Shown: in pieces, positions 52,902 to 60,943 of the stretch | How positions within the stretch are numbered: position 1 is the stretch's first letter | Layout of the letters: every line of letters starts with the position of its first letter | Assembly: GCA_009919175.1 (NCBI GenBank) | Contig: RGCL01000005.1 | Coordinates: 1 to 64,000, forward strand | Length of the DNA: 64,000 nt | Direction of reading: 5' to 3' | Origin: Betaproteobacteria bacterium | GTDB lineage: Bacteria; Pseudomonadota; Gammaproteobacteria; Burkholderiales; Burkholderiaceae_C | Made by a program: the position numbers and the translations under genes | The notes under the pieces: generated by a model | Told to the model about the DNA's origin: nothing | The model's database searches: none | Seen by the model: only the letters and a program-made list of their open reading frames with translations

Positions 52902-53852
52902 TTAGTCATCGTTGTCAAACGGGTTGGGGACGCGAAACGCGTCAACCATCCCAGCAGTCATGTTCGGCGCCATGCGATCGAGCATGTCGATCGTCCAGCC
53001 ACCTTCGTGATACAAAGTCGAGACAAATTGAGGAGGTGTGAGCAAAGCCACCTCATCGCCGCCAACAAAAAAATCTTGGCCGTTGATGTGCTGCGCTGCA
53101 GGCGTACATAACCAGGTCACGAAGGCTGCAATGGAGTCAGGCGGAGCCGGCCGATCCCAGCCTGCATGCCCACGCTCACCAATCCAGTAACGCCCAAGCG
53201 ACTGAACAAATGGACGCCAAATGCCGGCCAAGTTCTTGGCAAACCAGTCTCCCCCTCCGGTGTTCCCCGCTGTAGCACGAGGACGGATGAGGTTGCATCG
53301 GATGTTGAAGCGGGCTTGTTCTCGTGCGACACAGCGCGTCAATCCAGCAAGCCCCTCTTTGGCAGAGGCATAGGCTGAATTGAACACCATGCCGAGGCCA
53401 GCCTCTGAGCCCGTATTGATGATGACGCCACCGCCTCGTTCGCGCAATAAAGGCACGCCATACTTGATCATTAAAAAGGAAGCCTTGAGGTGACTTCCGA
53501 GGACGGTGTCCCACTGCTCTTCAGTGAGCTTATGAACAGGGTTTCCGCCCCGTAGCCCTGCATTGTTGACGATGATGTCTAGACCACCAAAAGAATCTCT
53601 GGCCGCTTCAATGGTTCGCTCAGCGCCCTCAGCCGTCATGAGGTTTTCGGTCACAGCGATTGCTTGCCCGCCAGCTGCACGAATCTCATCTGTCACAAGT
53701 CCAGCGAGGCTGTTGCCTTGAGCATCCTTACCAAAATCGCTAACTACCACCTTGGCACCCTCTTTGGCCAGGACCATCGCCTCGCTACGACCGATGCCTC
53801 GACCGCTCCCGGTGACCACAGCCACCTTGCCCTCCAGCCTGATTTGATTCAT
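52902..53852 (-). CDS. Short-chain dehydrogenase/reductase, first gene of the Liv operon
   Basis: The 316-residue SDR has VVTGSGRGIGRSEA (cofactor), NNAGLRGG, the serine in INTGSEAGLG and YASAKEG with the catalytic tyrosine and lysine. A longer C-terminal part (about residues 225-316) sets it apart from minimal SDRs and resembles the (3R)-hydroxyacyl-CoA dehydrogenase group. The start at 53852 (MNQIRLEGKVAV) lies nine bases behind GAGGAGG; the ATG two codons earlier (53858) is only three bases from it. The promoter with the palindrome at 53947-53964 drives this gene toward the left. Confidence 0.83.
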   Translation of the reverse strand: MNQIRLEGKVAVVTGSGRGIGRSEAMVLAKEGAKVVVSDFGKDAQGNSLAGLVTDEIRAAGGQAIAVTENLMTAEGAERTIEAARDSFGGLDIIVNNAGLRGGNPVHKLTEEQWDTVLGSHLKASFLMIKYGVPLLRERGGGVIINTGSEAGLGMVFNSAYASAKEGLAGLTRCVAREQARFNIRCNLIRPRATAGNTGGGDWFAKNLAGIWRPFVQSLGRYWIGERGHAGWDRPAPPDSIAAFVTWLCTPAAQHINGQDFFVGGDEVALLTPPQFVSTLYHEGGWTIDMLDRMAPNMTAGMVDAFRVPNPFDNDD

Positions 53853-53922
53853 GTCCATCCGCCTCCTCGTTTGTTTGGAAAAACTGGCCCCGTCAAAGAC
53901 CCCGAGTGCTGTCCATGCCTTA

Positions 53923-53951
53923 ATGATGCGATGCATCGCGCTGTTCGTCAA
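53923..53951 (-). promoter_or_regulatory. Predicted promoter for the SDR-liv operon (TTGACG-N17-CATCAT)
   Basis: On the minus strand TTGACG (53951-53946) and CATCAT (53928-53923) are 17 bases apart, a sigma-70-like layout with four of six matches in the -10. The -35 lies inside the left arm of the palindrome. The same -35/-10 pair, TTGACT-N17-CATCAT, occurs at the other palindrome (59766-59794). Transcription would begin about 64 bases before the SDR start. Confidence 0.5.
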
Positions 53952-53964
53952 CAATTATGTTGAC
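53947..53964. promoter_or_regulatory. Operator candidate: GTCAACA-ATTA-TGTTGAC palindrome, copy 1
   Basis: Two perfect seven-base arms are separated by four bases. The site lies between the divergent SDR-liv operon and the CrtC-like/kinase/SurE operon. Each arm contains TTGAC reading outward, so it overlaps the -35 elements on both strands. A dimeric regulator, for example of the TetR type, binding here could shut off both operons. The regulator gene is not in the window. Confidence 0.65.
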
Positions 53965-54086
53965 TGAAATGGGGTTGCGGGAGTAAGGTGTTACCTGGGG
54001 TCCAAGCCCGGCTTAGTGGAAAACCCGATTCGCCAGGACTTGACCAGACCCCAAGTCCTTCAATTTTTCTAGCAGCGGAGATGTCT

Positions 54087-55094
54087 ATGGTCAAGGAAGA
54101 GGATGCAGAATTTCACCCGCGTGATCCCAAGGATTACGACTGGGCAGAAACCCGATTCATCAGTTTTTCTGTCCCGGAGGAACAGTTGTTTGGCAATGTT
54201 TATGTGCTGGCAAGGCCCAACGTGGGAGCAGTCATTTCGGACGTGACCATACAGAAAGGGTTTTCACGTTTCCCTTATGAAATGGACTTCCATGATCCGC
54301 ACATGCACTTGCCTTGCCCTCCTTCTTTTCGAAAATTCACCTTACGCAATGGCCTAAGCGTGGAAGCTGTTCGCCCTCCTTATGAACTTCATTACTCCTA
54401 TGAGCACAACGGTGGTAATTGCAGTTTTGAATTTGACTTCACCGCAGTGGGCGAACCATTTGACTGCCATGATCCCAATCAAAACCCGCTACTTGGCGAT
54501 ACGACATTCTCTGGCCTGGGTGATCAGTGGCTCAACGGGCACTATGACGTACTAGGACATGTAAAGGGGGAATTGGTGTTGCGTGGCAAGCGCTATGCCA
54601 TTGATAGCTATGACGGCGCAGATCACAGTTGGGGACCACGTAAGGAAGAAGGCATTCGGGCCATGGGTTGGACTGCGGCTGCTTTTGGTCCTGACTATGG
54701 TCTACACACTGTTTTCCACCTTAACCTGAAAAATGGTCAAGTTACGTACGACAAGCTGCGATTTGGTTACGTTGTCGACGAAGGACAAACCTATGGACTG
54801 GTGAGTGCTGAATTGACTGCAACCCGAATTGACATGATTGCAGTTAGTAATCACATCCGCGCAGTGGATGTGCGGGGCAAAGTCCATGAAATGCGAGGTA
54901 CCGCCATTGCAGGGCATCCACAATATGCGATCAATCCATGCCAGGCCGTATTCCAAACCCTATTTCGCTATGAGGTCAACGGTCGGGTAGGTTATGGCGA
55001 AAGTGCAGACTGCTTCGGTCTGGACTATTTGGCTGAGCGCATGTCTGCGTTAGGCCGCTATCGCAGTGGTGTCCCCGCTGCGACCAGTCAATGA
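54087..55094 (+). CDS. CrtC/AttH-like lipocalin-fold protein (DUF7064/7065-like), function unknown
   Basis: The 335-residue protein has no signal peptide or membrane segment. It resembles the two-lipocalin-domain proteins of the hydroxyneurosporene hydratase (CrtC)/AttH group: WAETRFISFSVPEEQLFGN, YELHYSYEHNGGNCSFEFDF, and YAIDSYDGADHSWGPRKE, where histidine and tryptophan are conserved in the family. Such proteins bind hydrophobic ligands and some hydrate or isomerise terpenoids. The start is the ATG at 54087, six bases after GGAG; the ATG at 54081 touches it. It is the first gene of a plus-strand operon with a kinase, an unknown helical protein, SurE and SDR. The assignment is tentative. 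Confidence 0.6.
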   Translation: MVKEEDAEFHPRDPKDYDWAETRFISFSVPEEQLFGNVYVLARPNVGAVISDVTIQKGFSRFPYEMDFHDPHMHLPCPPSFRKFTLRNGLSVEAVRPPYELHYSYEHNGGNCSFEFDFTAVGEPFDCHDPNQNPLLGDTTFSGLGDQWLNGHYDVLGHVKGELVLRGKRYAIDSYDGADHSWGPRKEEGIRAMGWTAAAFGPDYGLHTVFHLNLKNGQVTYDKLRFGYVVDEGQTYGLVSAELTATRIDMIAVSNHIRAVDVRGKVHEMRGTAIAGHPQYAINPCQAVFQTLFRYEVNGRVGYGESADCFGLDYLAERMSALGRYRSGVPAATSQ

Positions 55095-55108
55095 GAGGAG
55101 ACTGATCC

Positions 55109-56323
55109 ATGGCCGCTACCAATTACGCCATCCTGGATGCACCAACGCGCGAGTTCATGGCACACATGCAACTCAAATATCCCACCGAGCGGGAAACCAA
55201 CGAATTGCTGGTTCGTAAGCTCGAACGGCGTACCAGTCAGACCCAGGACTACCATGTTCCAAGGCTTTCAGAGATGGAGCAATGGATTCACGCATTTTTC
55301 ACAGCCAACCTAGACGCCCCCTTTCACATCACTCACCCACGCTGGCTAGCTGGAGGCGCATCCAAGTTACAGGTGCTCTTCGAAATTGAATGGCAACAGG
55401 CTGGGAAGGCGCGTCAGGATCGAATGGTGGTGAGGATGGATCCGGCAGAGTCTCACAATGCCACAAGTCGATTGCGAGAAGCTGAGTTATTGCGTGCGTT
55501 TCGTGGTGTCATCCCCGTGCCTGAAGTATTCTTTGTCGATGAGCAGGCACGTTGGTTCCCAGAGCCCGCGTTGATCTATGCGTTTTCGGACGGGGTCACC
55601 AAACCCAAAACCACTGCTTCAGGCGCGGTCAGCGGCTTAGGCATCCGCTTTGGAGCCGATCTACGAGCCAAACTTGGCCCTCAGTTTGTGGAGCATCTGG
55701 CCAAAATTCATGCTTTCCCAATTGACTCTGCAGGATTTACCACCATGGAGTCACCATCGACAGGCACTACTGAAGCTGCCCAACTCCAATTGAATCGAGC
55801 ACGTCGGGTATGGGAAGAAGATCGCGGAGAAGATTTCCCTTTGATGGACGTGGCCGTTAACTGGCTATCCCGCAACCTTCCCGTTTTGGATCAAGTCAGT
55901 GTGATTCATGGCGACTACCGCAGTGGAAACTTTTTATTTGATGAAGCCAGCGCCCGCATCACCACGTGGCTCGATTGGGAACGTGGTCACCTGGGTGATC
56001 GTCACCGAGACTTGGCCTGGATTACGCAAGCCATGTTTGGCGACCCACGTGATGATGGTCAGGGCTACTACATATGCGGCCTTTTGAGCGAGCAGGAATT
56101 CCATGAGCGCTATCAGAACACGTCAGGACTGGTCATTGACCCTGTGCGATTGCAATGGTATTCGGTGCTCAATTGCTATCAAGCTCTGGTATCAACACTG
56201 GGGAGTTGTTACAGAGTCGTTCGAATGGGCAAGAATCATCAGGATGCGCTGATGGTGGCACTCAAAGCCGAAGCGGCGATGGCAAGCGCACGCCTTCAAG
56301 AAATGCTCATGGAGATTCTCTGA
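55109..56323 (+). CDS. Phosphotransferase of the aminoglycoside-kinase fold (APH/ACAD10-11-like)
   Basis: The 404-residue protein has the kinase-like fold of the APH family: the Brenner motif SVIHGDYRSGNFLFD with catalytic aspartate, and the metal-binding ITTWLDWERGHLGDRHRDLAW. It would phosphorylate a hydroxyl group with ATP or GTP. Bacterial relatives in fatty-acid and steroid degradation clusters resemble the kinase domain of human ACAD10/ACAD11, which phosphorylates 4-hydroxyacyl-CoA before elimination. GGAG lies before the ATG. Its stop overlaps the next start by one base (TGATG). No acyl-CoA dehydrogenase is seen nearby. Confidence 0.78.
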   Translation: MAATNYAILDAPTREFMAHMQLKYPTERETNELLVRKLERRTSQTQDYHVPRLSEMEQWIHAFFTANLDAPFHITHPRWLAGGASKLQVLFEIEWQQAGKARQDRMVVRMDPAESHNATSRLREAELLRAFRGVIPVPEVFFVDEQARWFPEPALIYAFSDGVTKPKTTASGAVSGLGIRFGADLRAKLGPQFVEHLAKIHAFPIDSAGFTTMESPSTGTTEAAQLQLNRARRVWEEDRGEDFPLMDVAVNWLSRNLPVLDQVSVIHGDYRSGNFLFDEASARITTWLDWERGHLGDRHRDLAWITQAMFGDPRDDGQGYYICGLLSEQEFHERYQNTSGLVIDPVRLQWYSVLNCYQALVSTLGSCYRVVRMGKNHQDALMVALKAEAAMASARLQEMLMEIL

Positions 56324-56853
56324 TGTCTGATGTCACCACCAATGCCTTGCGCGGTCTCGTGAAAACCTTGAGTGATGTCGTCGCCCCGGCCATACCGGAG
56401 GATGATCCGCTTGCTTTTCAAGAGCTCAAGATGACCGTACGTTATCTGTCTTTCTGCCGTGAGCGTGTTGAACACCTGTATGCCCGTGCAAGATATGAAT
56501 TGAGTTTTTACAACAAACTTGCTCGCGATTGCAGCCAATTATTAGGGCCAAAAAATCATATGCATGCCGATGGGATGACCGTTCTTTGTAAGTCTGCTGA
56601 TGCCCTGATGAATCAGCCTGGTGCTGCGATTGGGGCTTTGCGTGAGCAAACTCAGGAGCTCATGAGTCGACTGACACATCTGCTTGGCGAAATCGAGGAT
56701 GCCGCAGTATTGTCAAAGGTTGAAAAAGCCATTGTCACTGCTTCAGCTGAAATGACTGCTTTCGAGCGCTCCTGGTATTTGCCACTCAAACTGGAGCGTT
56801 TCCCTGCACAGGTTCGTCCCCTCAAAAACTTCATCCCTATGCACCCTAACTGA
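56323..56853 (+). CDS. Helical protein of unknown function between a kinase and a phosphatase
   Basis: The 176-residue protein is hydrophilic, with no signal peptide, and looks almost wholly alpha-helical; about residues 30-160 are rich in Leu, Arg, Glu and Ala in spaced heptad-like order. Cysteines occur at RYLSFCRERV, ARDCSQLL and VLCKSAD. I recognise no motif of an enzyme. The start overlaps the kinase stop (TGATG, 56321-56325), so the two are probably made in fixed amounts. It might be a small accessory subunit or scaffold for the kinase. Confidence 0.55.
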   Translation: MSDVTTNALRGLVKTLSDVVAPAIPEDDPLAFQELKMTVRYLSFCRERVEHLYARARYELSFYNKLARDCSQLLGPKNHMHADGMTVLCKSADALMNQPGAAIGALREQTQELMSRLTHLLGEIEDAAVLSKVEKAIVTASAEMTAFERSWYLPLKLERFPAQVRPLKNFIPMHPN

Positions 56854-56872
56854 ATCTATAGGAGATTTTGCA

Positions 56873-57691
56873 TTGAACGTATTGATCACCAATGACGATG
56901 GGATCGAAGCGCCGGCCTTGCCAGTCCTGGCACGCGCATTGGCTGATGCAGGACATGATGTGCGCATTGTTGCGCCAAGTGAAGGATACAGTGGCTGCGG
57001 TGCCTCCATAGGCAGCGTGGCTGAAGGCCACCGTGTCCGTGTAGCGCGCGTGCAGCTGGTTGGTGCAGATGACATTCCAACCTTTGCTGTCGATGGACCA
57101 CCTGCTCTCATCGTACTTGCCGCTTTGCAAGGGCGGTTTGGGGTCTGCCCAGATGTGGTGGTCACAGGACCCAATTCAGGTCTCAACCTGGGTCCTTTGG
57201 TGTTGCATTCAGGCACTTTAGGCGCTGCAGTAACGGCTGCATCCAAAGGAGTTCCTGCAATTGCTTTGAGCACTGAAAAGCGCGCTCGCTTTGGATACGC
57301 CTCAGCCAGCCAGTTTTGCCAGCGCCATCTGAGCAGCTTGGTTGAAGCAATGAAACCCAACACTGCCTTGAATATCAATGTGCCGGACCTGCCTATGGAT
57401 CAAATTCAAGGGGTTCGTCATACGCGTCTGGCAACACGTAGCCTGGTTGAGATCCTTTTGCTTGATGAAGATGTAAACACTCAAACGGATTCTGAAACGG
57501 TTCATTTGCGAATTGAACTGGATCACGACGATAGCCGCAACCTGCATAGGCAATGGCGCAGCACGCTAAGCGGTCAAGATGACACCGATGCCGGTGCCAT
57601 AGTGGACGGATTCATTTCACTGACCGTTGTGCATGGAGGCCTAGGCCATGTAGATGGGCATCACCTGCATGCAGTGTTGCAGGCCAATTGA
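56873..57691 (+). CDS. SurE-like 5'/3'-nucleotidase/acid phosphatase
   Basis: The 272-residue protein follows SurE motifs: VLITNDDGIEAPALPVL with the metal-binding aspartates near residues 8-9, VAPSEGYSGCGASIG, and TGPNSGLNLGPLVLHSGTLGAA. The GTPxDC block of E. coli SurE reads DGPPALIVL here, so substrate use may differ. SurE enzymes remove phosphate from nucleotides or small phosphomonoesters with a divalent metal. TTG at 56873 is the start; GGAG is eight bases before it. It follows a kinase-like gene in one operon, so phosphorylation and dephosphorylation of one metabolite is possible. This is not the housekeeping surE context (no pcm or rpoS). Confidence 0.85.
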   Translation: MNVLITNDDGIEAPALPVLARALADAGHDVRIVAPSEGYSGCGASIGSVAEGHRVRVARVQLVGADDIPTFAVDGPPALIVLAALQGRFGVCPDVVVTGPNSGLNLGPLVLHSGTLGAAVTAASKGVPAIALSTEKRARFGYASASQFCQRHLSSLVEAMKPNTALNINVPDLPMDQIQGVRHTRLATRSLVEILLLDEDVNTQTDSETVHLRIELDHDDSRNLHRQWRSTLSGQDDTDAGAIVDGFISLTVVHGGLGHVDGHHLHAVLQAN

Positions 57692-57700
57692 GGATTGATC

Positions 57701-58609
57701 ATGGAAGAACTCAGTTATGTCGGCCGAGTCGTGGTAATTACAGGTTCAGGACGCGGCCTGGGACGTGAATATGCCTTGGCTTTTGCGTCAAGAGGTGCTG
57801 CTGTGGTTGTTAATGATGTCGGCACCACCCTAGATGGCTCTGGTCCATCAAACAGTGAACCTGCGCAAGAAGTTGTCGCCCAAATCCTAAAGTCGGGGGG
57901 GCGCGCCATTGCCCACCATGAGTCGGTGGCAACAGTACAGGGTGCGCAGGGGCTGATTGATGCAGCGATCAATGCGTTTGGCCAAATTGATGCCGTGATC
58001 AACAACGCAGGCGTGCTCAACATGAAGCCCTTTGAAGAGATGACGCTGGAGGGTTTAGAGCGCCACCTGGCCGTTCACGTGAAAGGGAGTTTTTTAGTTT
58101 CCAAGGCTGTATGGCCTCACATGGTCAAACGACAGTATGGACGTATCGTCAATACCATCAGTGGTGGAATTTTTGGATTACCAGGTCTGACCGAATATGG
58201 GCCTGCCAAAGGAGGTGTTTTTGCATTCACCCGCAGCCTTGCTTTGGAAGCTTCAGCACACGGCATTCGCGTCAATGCCATAGCGCCTCAAGGATCGACC
58301 CGCATGCTTCATGCGTCTGCCCTTGATCCAGCTCTGCGTGAAAGTTTGGACAAGCTCATGAAGCCCCATCTGGTGACTCCTGGACCGCTTTATTTGGGTC
58401 ATGAGCAATGTGAGATCAATGGAGAGACTTTGGCCATATCCGGTGGCAAGGTTTGTCGCATCGCCCTGACCTATAACGATGGATTTACAGATGCAGCCCT
58501 CACTCCAGAAATGATTCGGGATCGCCTGGGAGAGGTTCTGGATCCGACTTCCGCACGAGTCTGGACCAGTGCGACCTCACGCTATGAGGCTAGAGCAGCC
58601 AATGGCTAG
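57701..58609 (+). CDS. SDR of the (3R)-hydroxyacyl-CoA dehydrogenase/MFE-2 type
   Basis: The 302-residue SDR has VVITGSGRGLGREYALAFA (cofactor), INNAGVLNMKPFEEM, the serine in NTISGGIFGLPG and YGPAKGG with the catalytic tyrosine and lysine. The pattern, including VVVNDVG after the second beta strand and a C-terminal extension, resembles the hydroxyacyl-CoA dehydrogenase domain of peroxisomal MFE-2 and its bacterial relatives. It oxidises a 3-hydroxyacyl-CoA with NAD. The ATG at 57701 has GAGGA at six bases. It is the last gene of the plus-strand operon beginning at 54087. Confidence 0.84.
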   Translation: MEELSYVGRVVVITGSGRGLGREYALAFASRGAAVVVNDVGTTLDGSGPSNSEPAQEVVAQILKSGGRAIAHHESVATVQGAQGLIDAAINAFGQIDAVINNAGVLNMKPFEEMTLEGLERHLAVHVKGSFLVSKAVWPHMVKRQYGRIVNTISGGIFGLPGLTEYGPAKGGVFAFTRSLALEASAHGIRVNAIAPQGSTRMLHASALDPALRESLDKLMKPHLVTPGPLYLGHEQCEINGETLAISGGKVCRIALTYNDGFTDAALTPEMIRDRLGEVLDPTSARVWTSATSRYEARAANG

Positions 58610-58663
58610 CTCGCTTTGCACCGTACGTAGTCTGTGTTGCGATGCTGCCAGTTGGCAGACTTC

Positions 58664-59587
58664 TTAACCCATCGTATTCAAACGCAGCCCTGCACGAGGC
58701 CAAGCAACTTTGGCTAATACGCCAGTAGAAGATAGGGTGATGAATGCAATTTGAAGATCGCTTCCACCAAAGCAGATGTTGGTGGTGAAATCATCTGGCA
58801 TGGCATGCCGCTCGATTAACTGTCCTTGAGGCGATACCACTGTGATGCCGCCGTGTGGGATGTCCCCCAGACAAATGTTTCCATTGGCTTCAATTGCCAT
58901 AGAGTCAAACATGGAATACATGTTGGAGGCGAAATGCAATCGACCTCGATCCCATGGCATAAAACCGCCCCTTCGGTCTATCTGGCCTGGCGCAATGATG
59001 TCATAAGCCCAGATTCGACCTGTCCAAGATTCAGAGACATACAACACACGTTGATCTGGTGATAGTCCAATTCCGTTGGGGCCTTCTAGTGGATATATGA
59101 CTTGGCGAATCCGCTTTCCATCGGTGCTGGCGTAAAACACAGCGCCACGGTCACGCTGACGACCCACCATTTTTCCGCTATCGGTGAACCACATGCCACC
59201 GTGTTGATCAAAAATCAAATCATTGGGTCCTCGCAAGGGGATACCCTGACAATCACGGTAGAGGATTTCAGACTCTCCCGTATCTAGGTCAACCGCTTCT
59301 ATCCAGCCACCTGCGTAATCCGGTGGTGGTAATCCTGGTATGAGTCTGTTTTCGATGCGCGCAAAAGTAAAGCCTCCGTTGTTACAGACATAGCATCGGC
59401 CATCAGGTCCTATTGCCGCACCGTTAGGTCCACCACCAAGTTGCGCAACCACCGTGACCTGACCGTCAGGACTCACACGCGTGAGTGTTTGACGCTGCAT
59501 CTCGACGAGAAGGACACTGCCATCGGACATGGCAATGGGGCCTTCAGGAAATTCAAGATCGCTGGCAAGGACTTGATATTGAGTCAA
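58664..59587 (-). CDS. SMP-30/gluconolactonase/LRE family beta-propeller hydrolase
   Basis: The 307-residue protein has the SMP-30 layout: DLEFPEGPIAMSDGS at the start (metal-binding glutamate), GGGPNGAAIGPDGRCYV, GPNDLIFDQHGGMWFTDSG with asparagine and aspartate ligands, and GPNGIGLSPDQRVLYVSES. Family members are calcium- or zinc-dependent lactonases. The start I prefer is a TTG at 59587 behind AGGAG, because it matches homologues beginning just before DLEFPEGP; a GTG at 59716 would add 43 residues without signal character. Its promoter region is the one with the second palindrome, shared with the thiolase-like genes. Confidence 0.8.
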   Translation of the reverse strand: MTQYQVLASDLEFPEGPIAMSDGSVLLVEMQRQTLTRVSPDGQVTVVAQLGGGPNGAAIGPDGRCYVCNNGGFTFARIENRLIPGLPPPDYAGGWIEAVDLDTGESEILYRDCQGIPLRGPNDLIFDQHGGMWFTDSGKMVGRQRDRGAVFYASTDGKRIRQVIYPLEGPNGIGLSPDQRVLYVSESWTGRIWAYDIIAPGQIDRRGGFMPWDRGRLHFASNMYSMFDSMAIEANGNICLGDIPHGGITVVSPQGQLIERHAMPDDFTTNICFGGSDLQIAFITLSSTGVLAKVAWPRAGLRLNTMG

Positions 59588-59752
59588 GGTGGCCTGCTCC
59601 TGAGTTTGATGGAATAGATACCCGATGCCGAGCTCGGGCGCATTAGACAGCTTGGCCGTCAGCCCGATTTGCAACACACCAGTAAGCCAAGACGGCTTAA
59701 AACTGAATTTGCGCACCAGGATGCCCTTACGTTAACCAGTGTCTAAAGTCTT

Positions 59753-59770
59753 GTCAACAAGTATGTTGAC
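59753..59770. promoter_or_regulatory. Operator candidate: GTCAACA-AGTA-TGTTGAC palindrome, copy 2
   Basis: This has the same arms and spacing as the site at 53947 and again sits between divergent genes (SMP-30-like protein to the left, thiolase-like operon to the right). On the minus strand it gives a perfect TTGACA -35 element (59757-59752). Both copies of the palindrome are confined to the lower-GC part of the window. Confidence 0.65.
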
Positions 59771-59794
59771 TAAGCGTAATATAGTAGGCATCAT
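59766..59794 (+). promoter_or_regulatory. Predicted promoter for the thiolase-like operon (TTGACT-N17-CATCAT)
   Basis: TTGACT at 59766-59771 lies in the right arm of the palindrome. CATCAT at 59789-59794 follows after 17 bases, the same -10 as the SDR-liv promoter. Transcription would begin near 59801, about 60 bases ahead of the TTG start I prefer for the first gene. Confidence 0.5.
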
Positions 59795-59860
59795 GCTAAC
59801 TAGTTCACTGGTTGCGACTTTGTGCAGCTCAGTGCCAATCATTCAAACTTGGAGCTTTGC

Positions 59861-60943
59861 TTGGCGAATTCAAGACCTCAAGTCTTCATCGAATCGGCAG
59901 CGCTTTATATGGGCTGGCGAGATGAAACTCGAAACCTTACAGAGCTGATTTTTGATACGGTTCGTCATGCACTGGATGACAGTCCCCATGGACTCGAAGG
60001 CATTGAGTCGGTGGTGTTGGCAGCTCATGACTTGGTGGACGGGCGCTCTCTCTCCAGCATGGTGACCGCCCCGGCTGCAGGAGCTTATCTGCGCGACGAA
60101 ACCCGTTTTAGCGACGATGGTGCTGTTGCACTGGCTGCTGCCATTGCACGCATCGAAGCAGGCGAGGCTAAACGGTCTATCGTCGCTGCTTGGGGGCGTG
60201 CCAGTGAACATGACGTGAATGCCGTATCTATGTCCATGTTCGATCCGTTTATTCAAGGCCCTATGGGCCTGAACGAGATTCAGGTTTCTGCCATGCGAAC
60301 CCAGTCATGGCTGCACGCAGGTGGCGCTTATGAGCATCACCCCAGTGCCATCGCCAGACGGCGTTCAGCGGTTGCAGCCAATGAACGGGCTGTCCATTCA
60401 CCTTCAGGTATGTCCCGTGCTTCGTTTCCTCTAACCCCCGAGGATTTGCCTGTGTGGGCTGATGTAGTTGCCGCAGTGGTCTTGTCCTCAGAAGGGGGAG
60501 CCATACAGATCAAGGGCCTGGGCCAAGCCTCTGAACCCTACGCGATCGGTGACCGCAACCTACTTGCCATGCCGAGTGCACGCCAAGCCTGTGATCTGGC
60601 CTTGAAAGAGGCGGGGTTACGTATTCGAGATCTGGACTTATTTGAAATCGGAGGATTGACCTTGATGGATGAAGCCATTGTGCTGGAAGCCATTGGCCTC
60701 GCCGATCCTGGACAAGGTCTCTCTGTACTAGCCAATCACCCGAACGTCAATCCTTCGGGTGGATGCTCAGCAGGTTTTTGTGATCCAGCTATGGGATTGG
60801 TCCGCGTGGTCGAGGCCGCGCTTCAATTACAAGGAAGAGCTGGCGCAATTCAGCGGCCTGGTGTTCGTCGTGCGCTCGCCGTCTGCCCGGCAGTTGTTGC
60901 AGCACAAACTCATACCGCGATTGTGATGGAGCGTGCATCATGA
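59861..60943 (+). CDS. Thiolase-superfamily protein lacking the catalytic cysteine (lipid-transfer-like), first of pair
   Basis: The 360-residue protein has the thiolase core but no nucleophile: where active thiolases have CxSG it reads SDDG in RFSDDGAVALAAA. The histidine block is replaced by LDLFEIGGLTLMDEA, and the C-terminal loop is NPSGGCSAGFCDPAMG. It cannot be a normal thiolase and may be the non-catalytic partner of the next protein, whose start overlaps its stop by four bases. I chose the TTG at 59861 with GGAG six bases ahead; a GTG at 59822 is possible and would add 13 residues. Substrate or ligand is unknown, probably an acyl-CoA. Confidence 0.75.
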   Translation: MANSRPQVFIESAALYMGWRDETRNLTELIFDTVRHALDDSPHGLEGIESVVLAAHDLVDGRSLSSMVTAPAAGAYLRDETRFSDDGAVALAAAIARIEAGEAKRSIVAAWGRASEHDVNAVSMSMFDPFIQGPMGLNEIQVSAMRTQSWLHAGGAYEHHPSAIARRRSAVAANERAVHSPSGMSRASFPLTPEDLPVWADVVAAVVLSSEGGAIQIKGLGQASEPYAIGDRNLLAMPSARQACDLALKEAGLRIRDLDLFEIGGLTLMDEAIVLEAIGLADPGQGLSVLANHPNVNPSGGCSAGFCDPAMGLVRVVEAALQLQGRAGAIQRPGVRRALAVCPAVVAAQTHTAIVMERAS

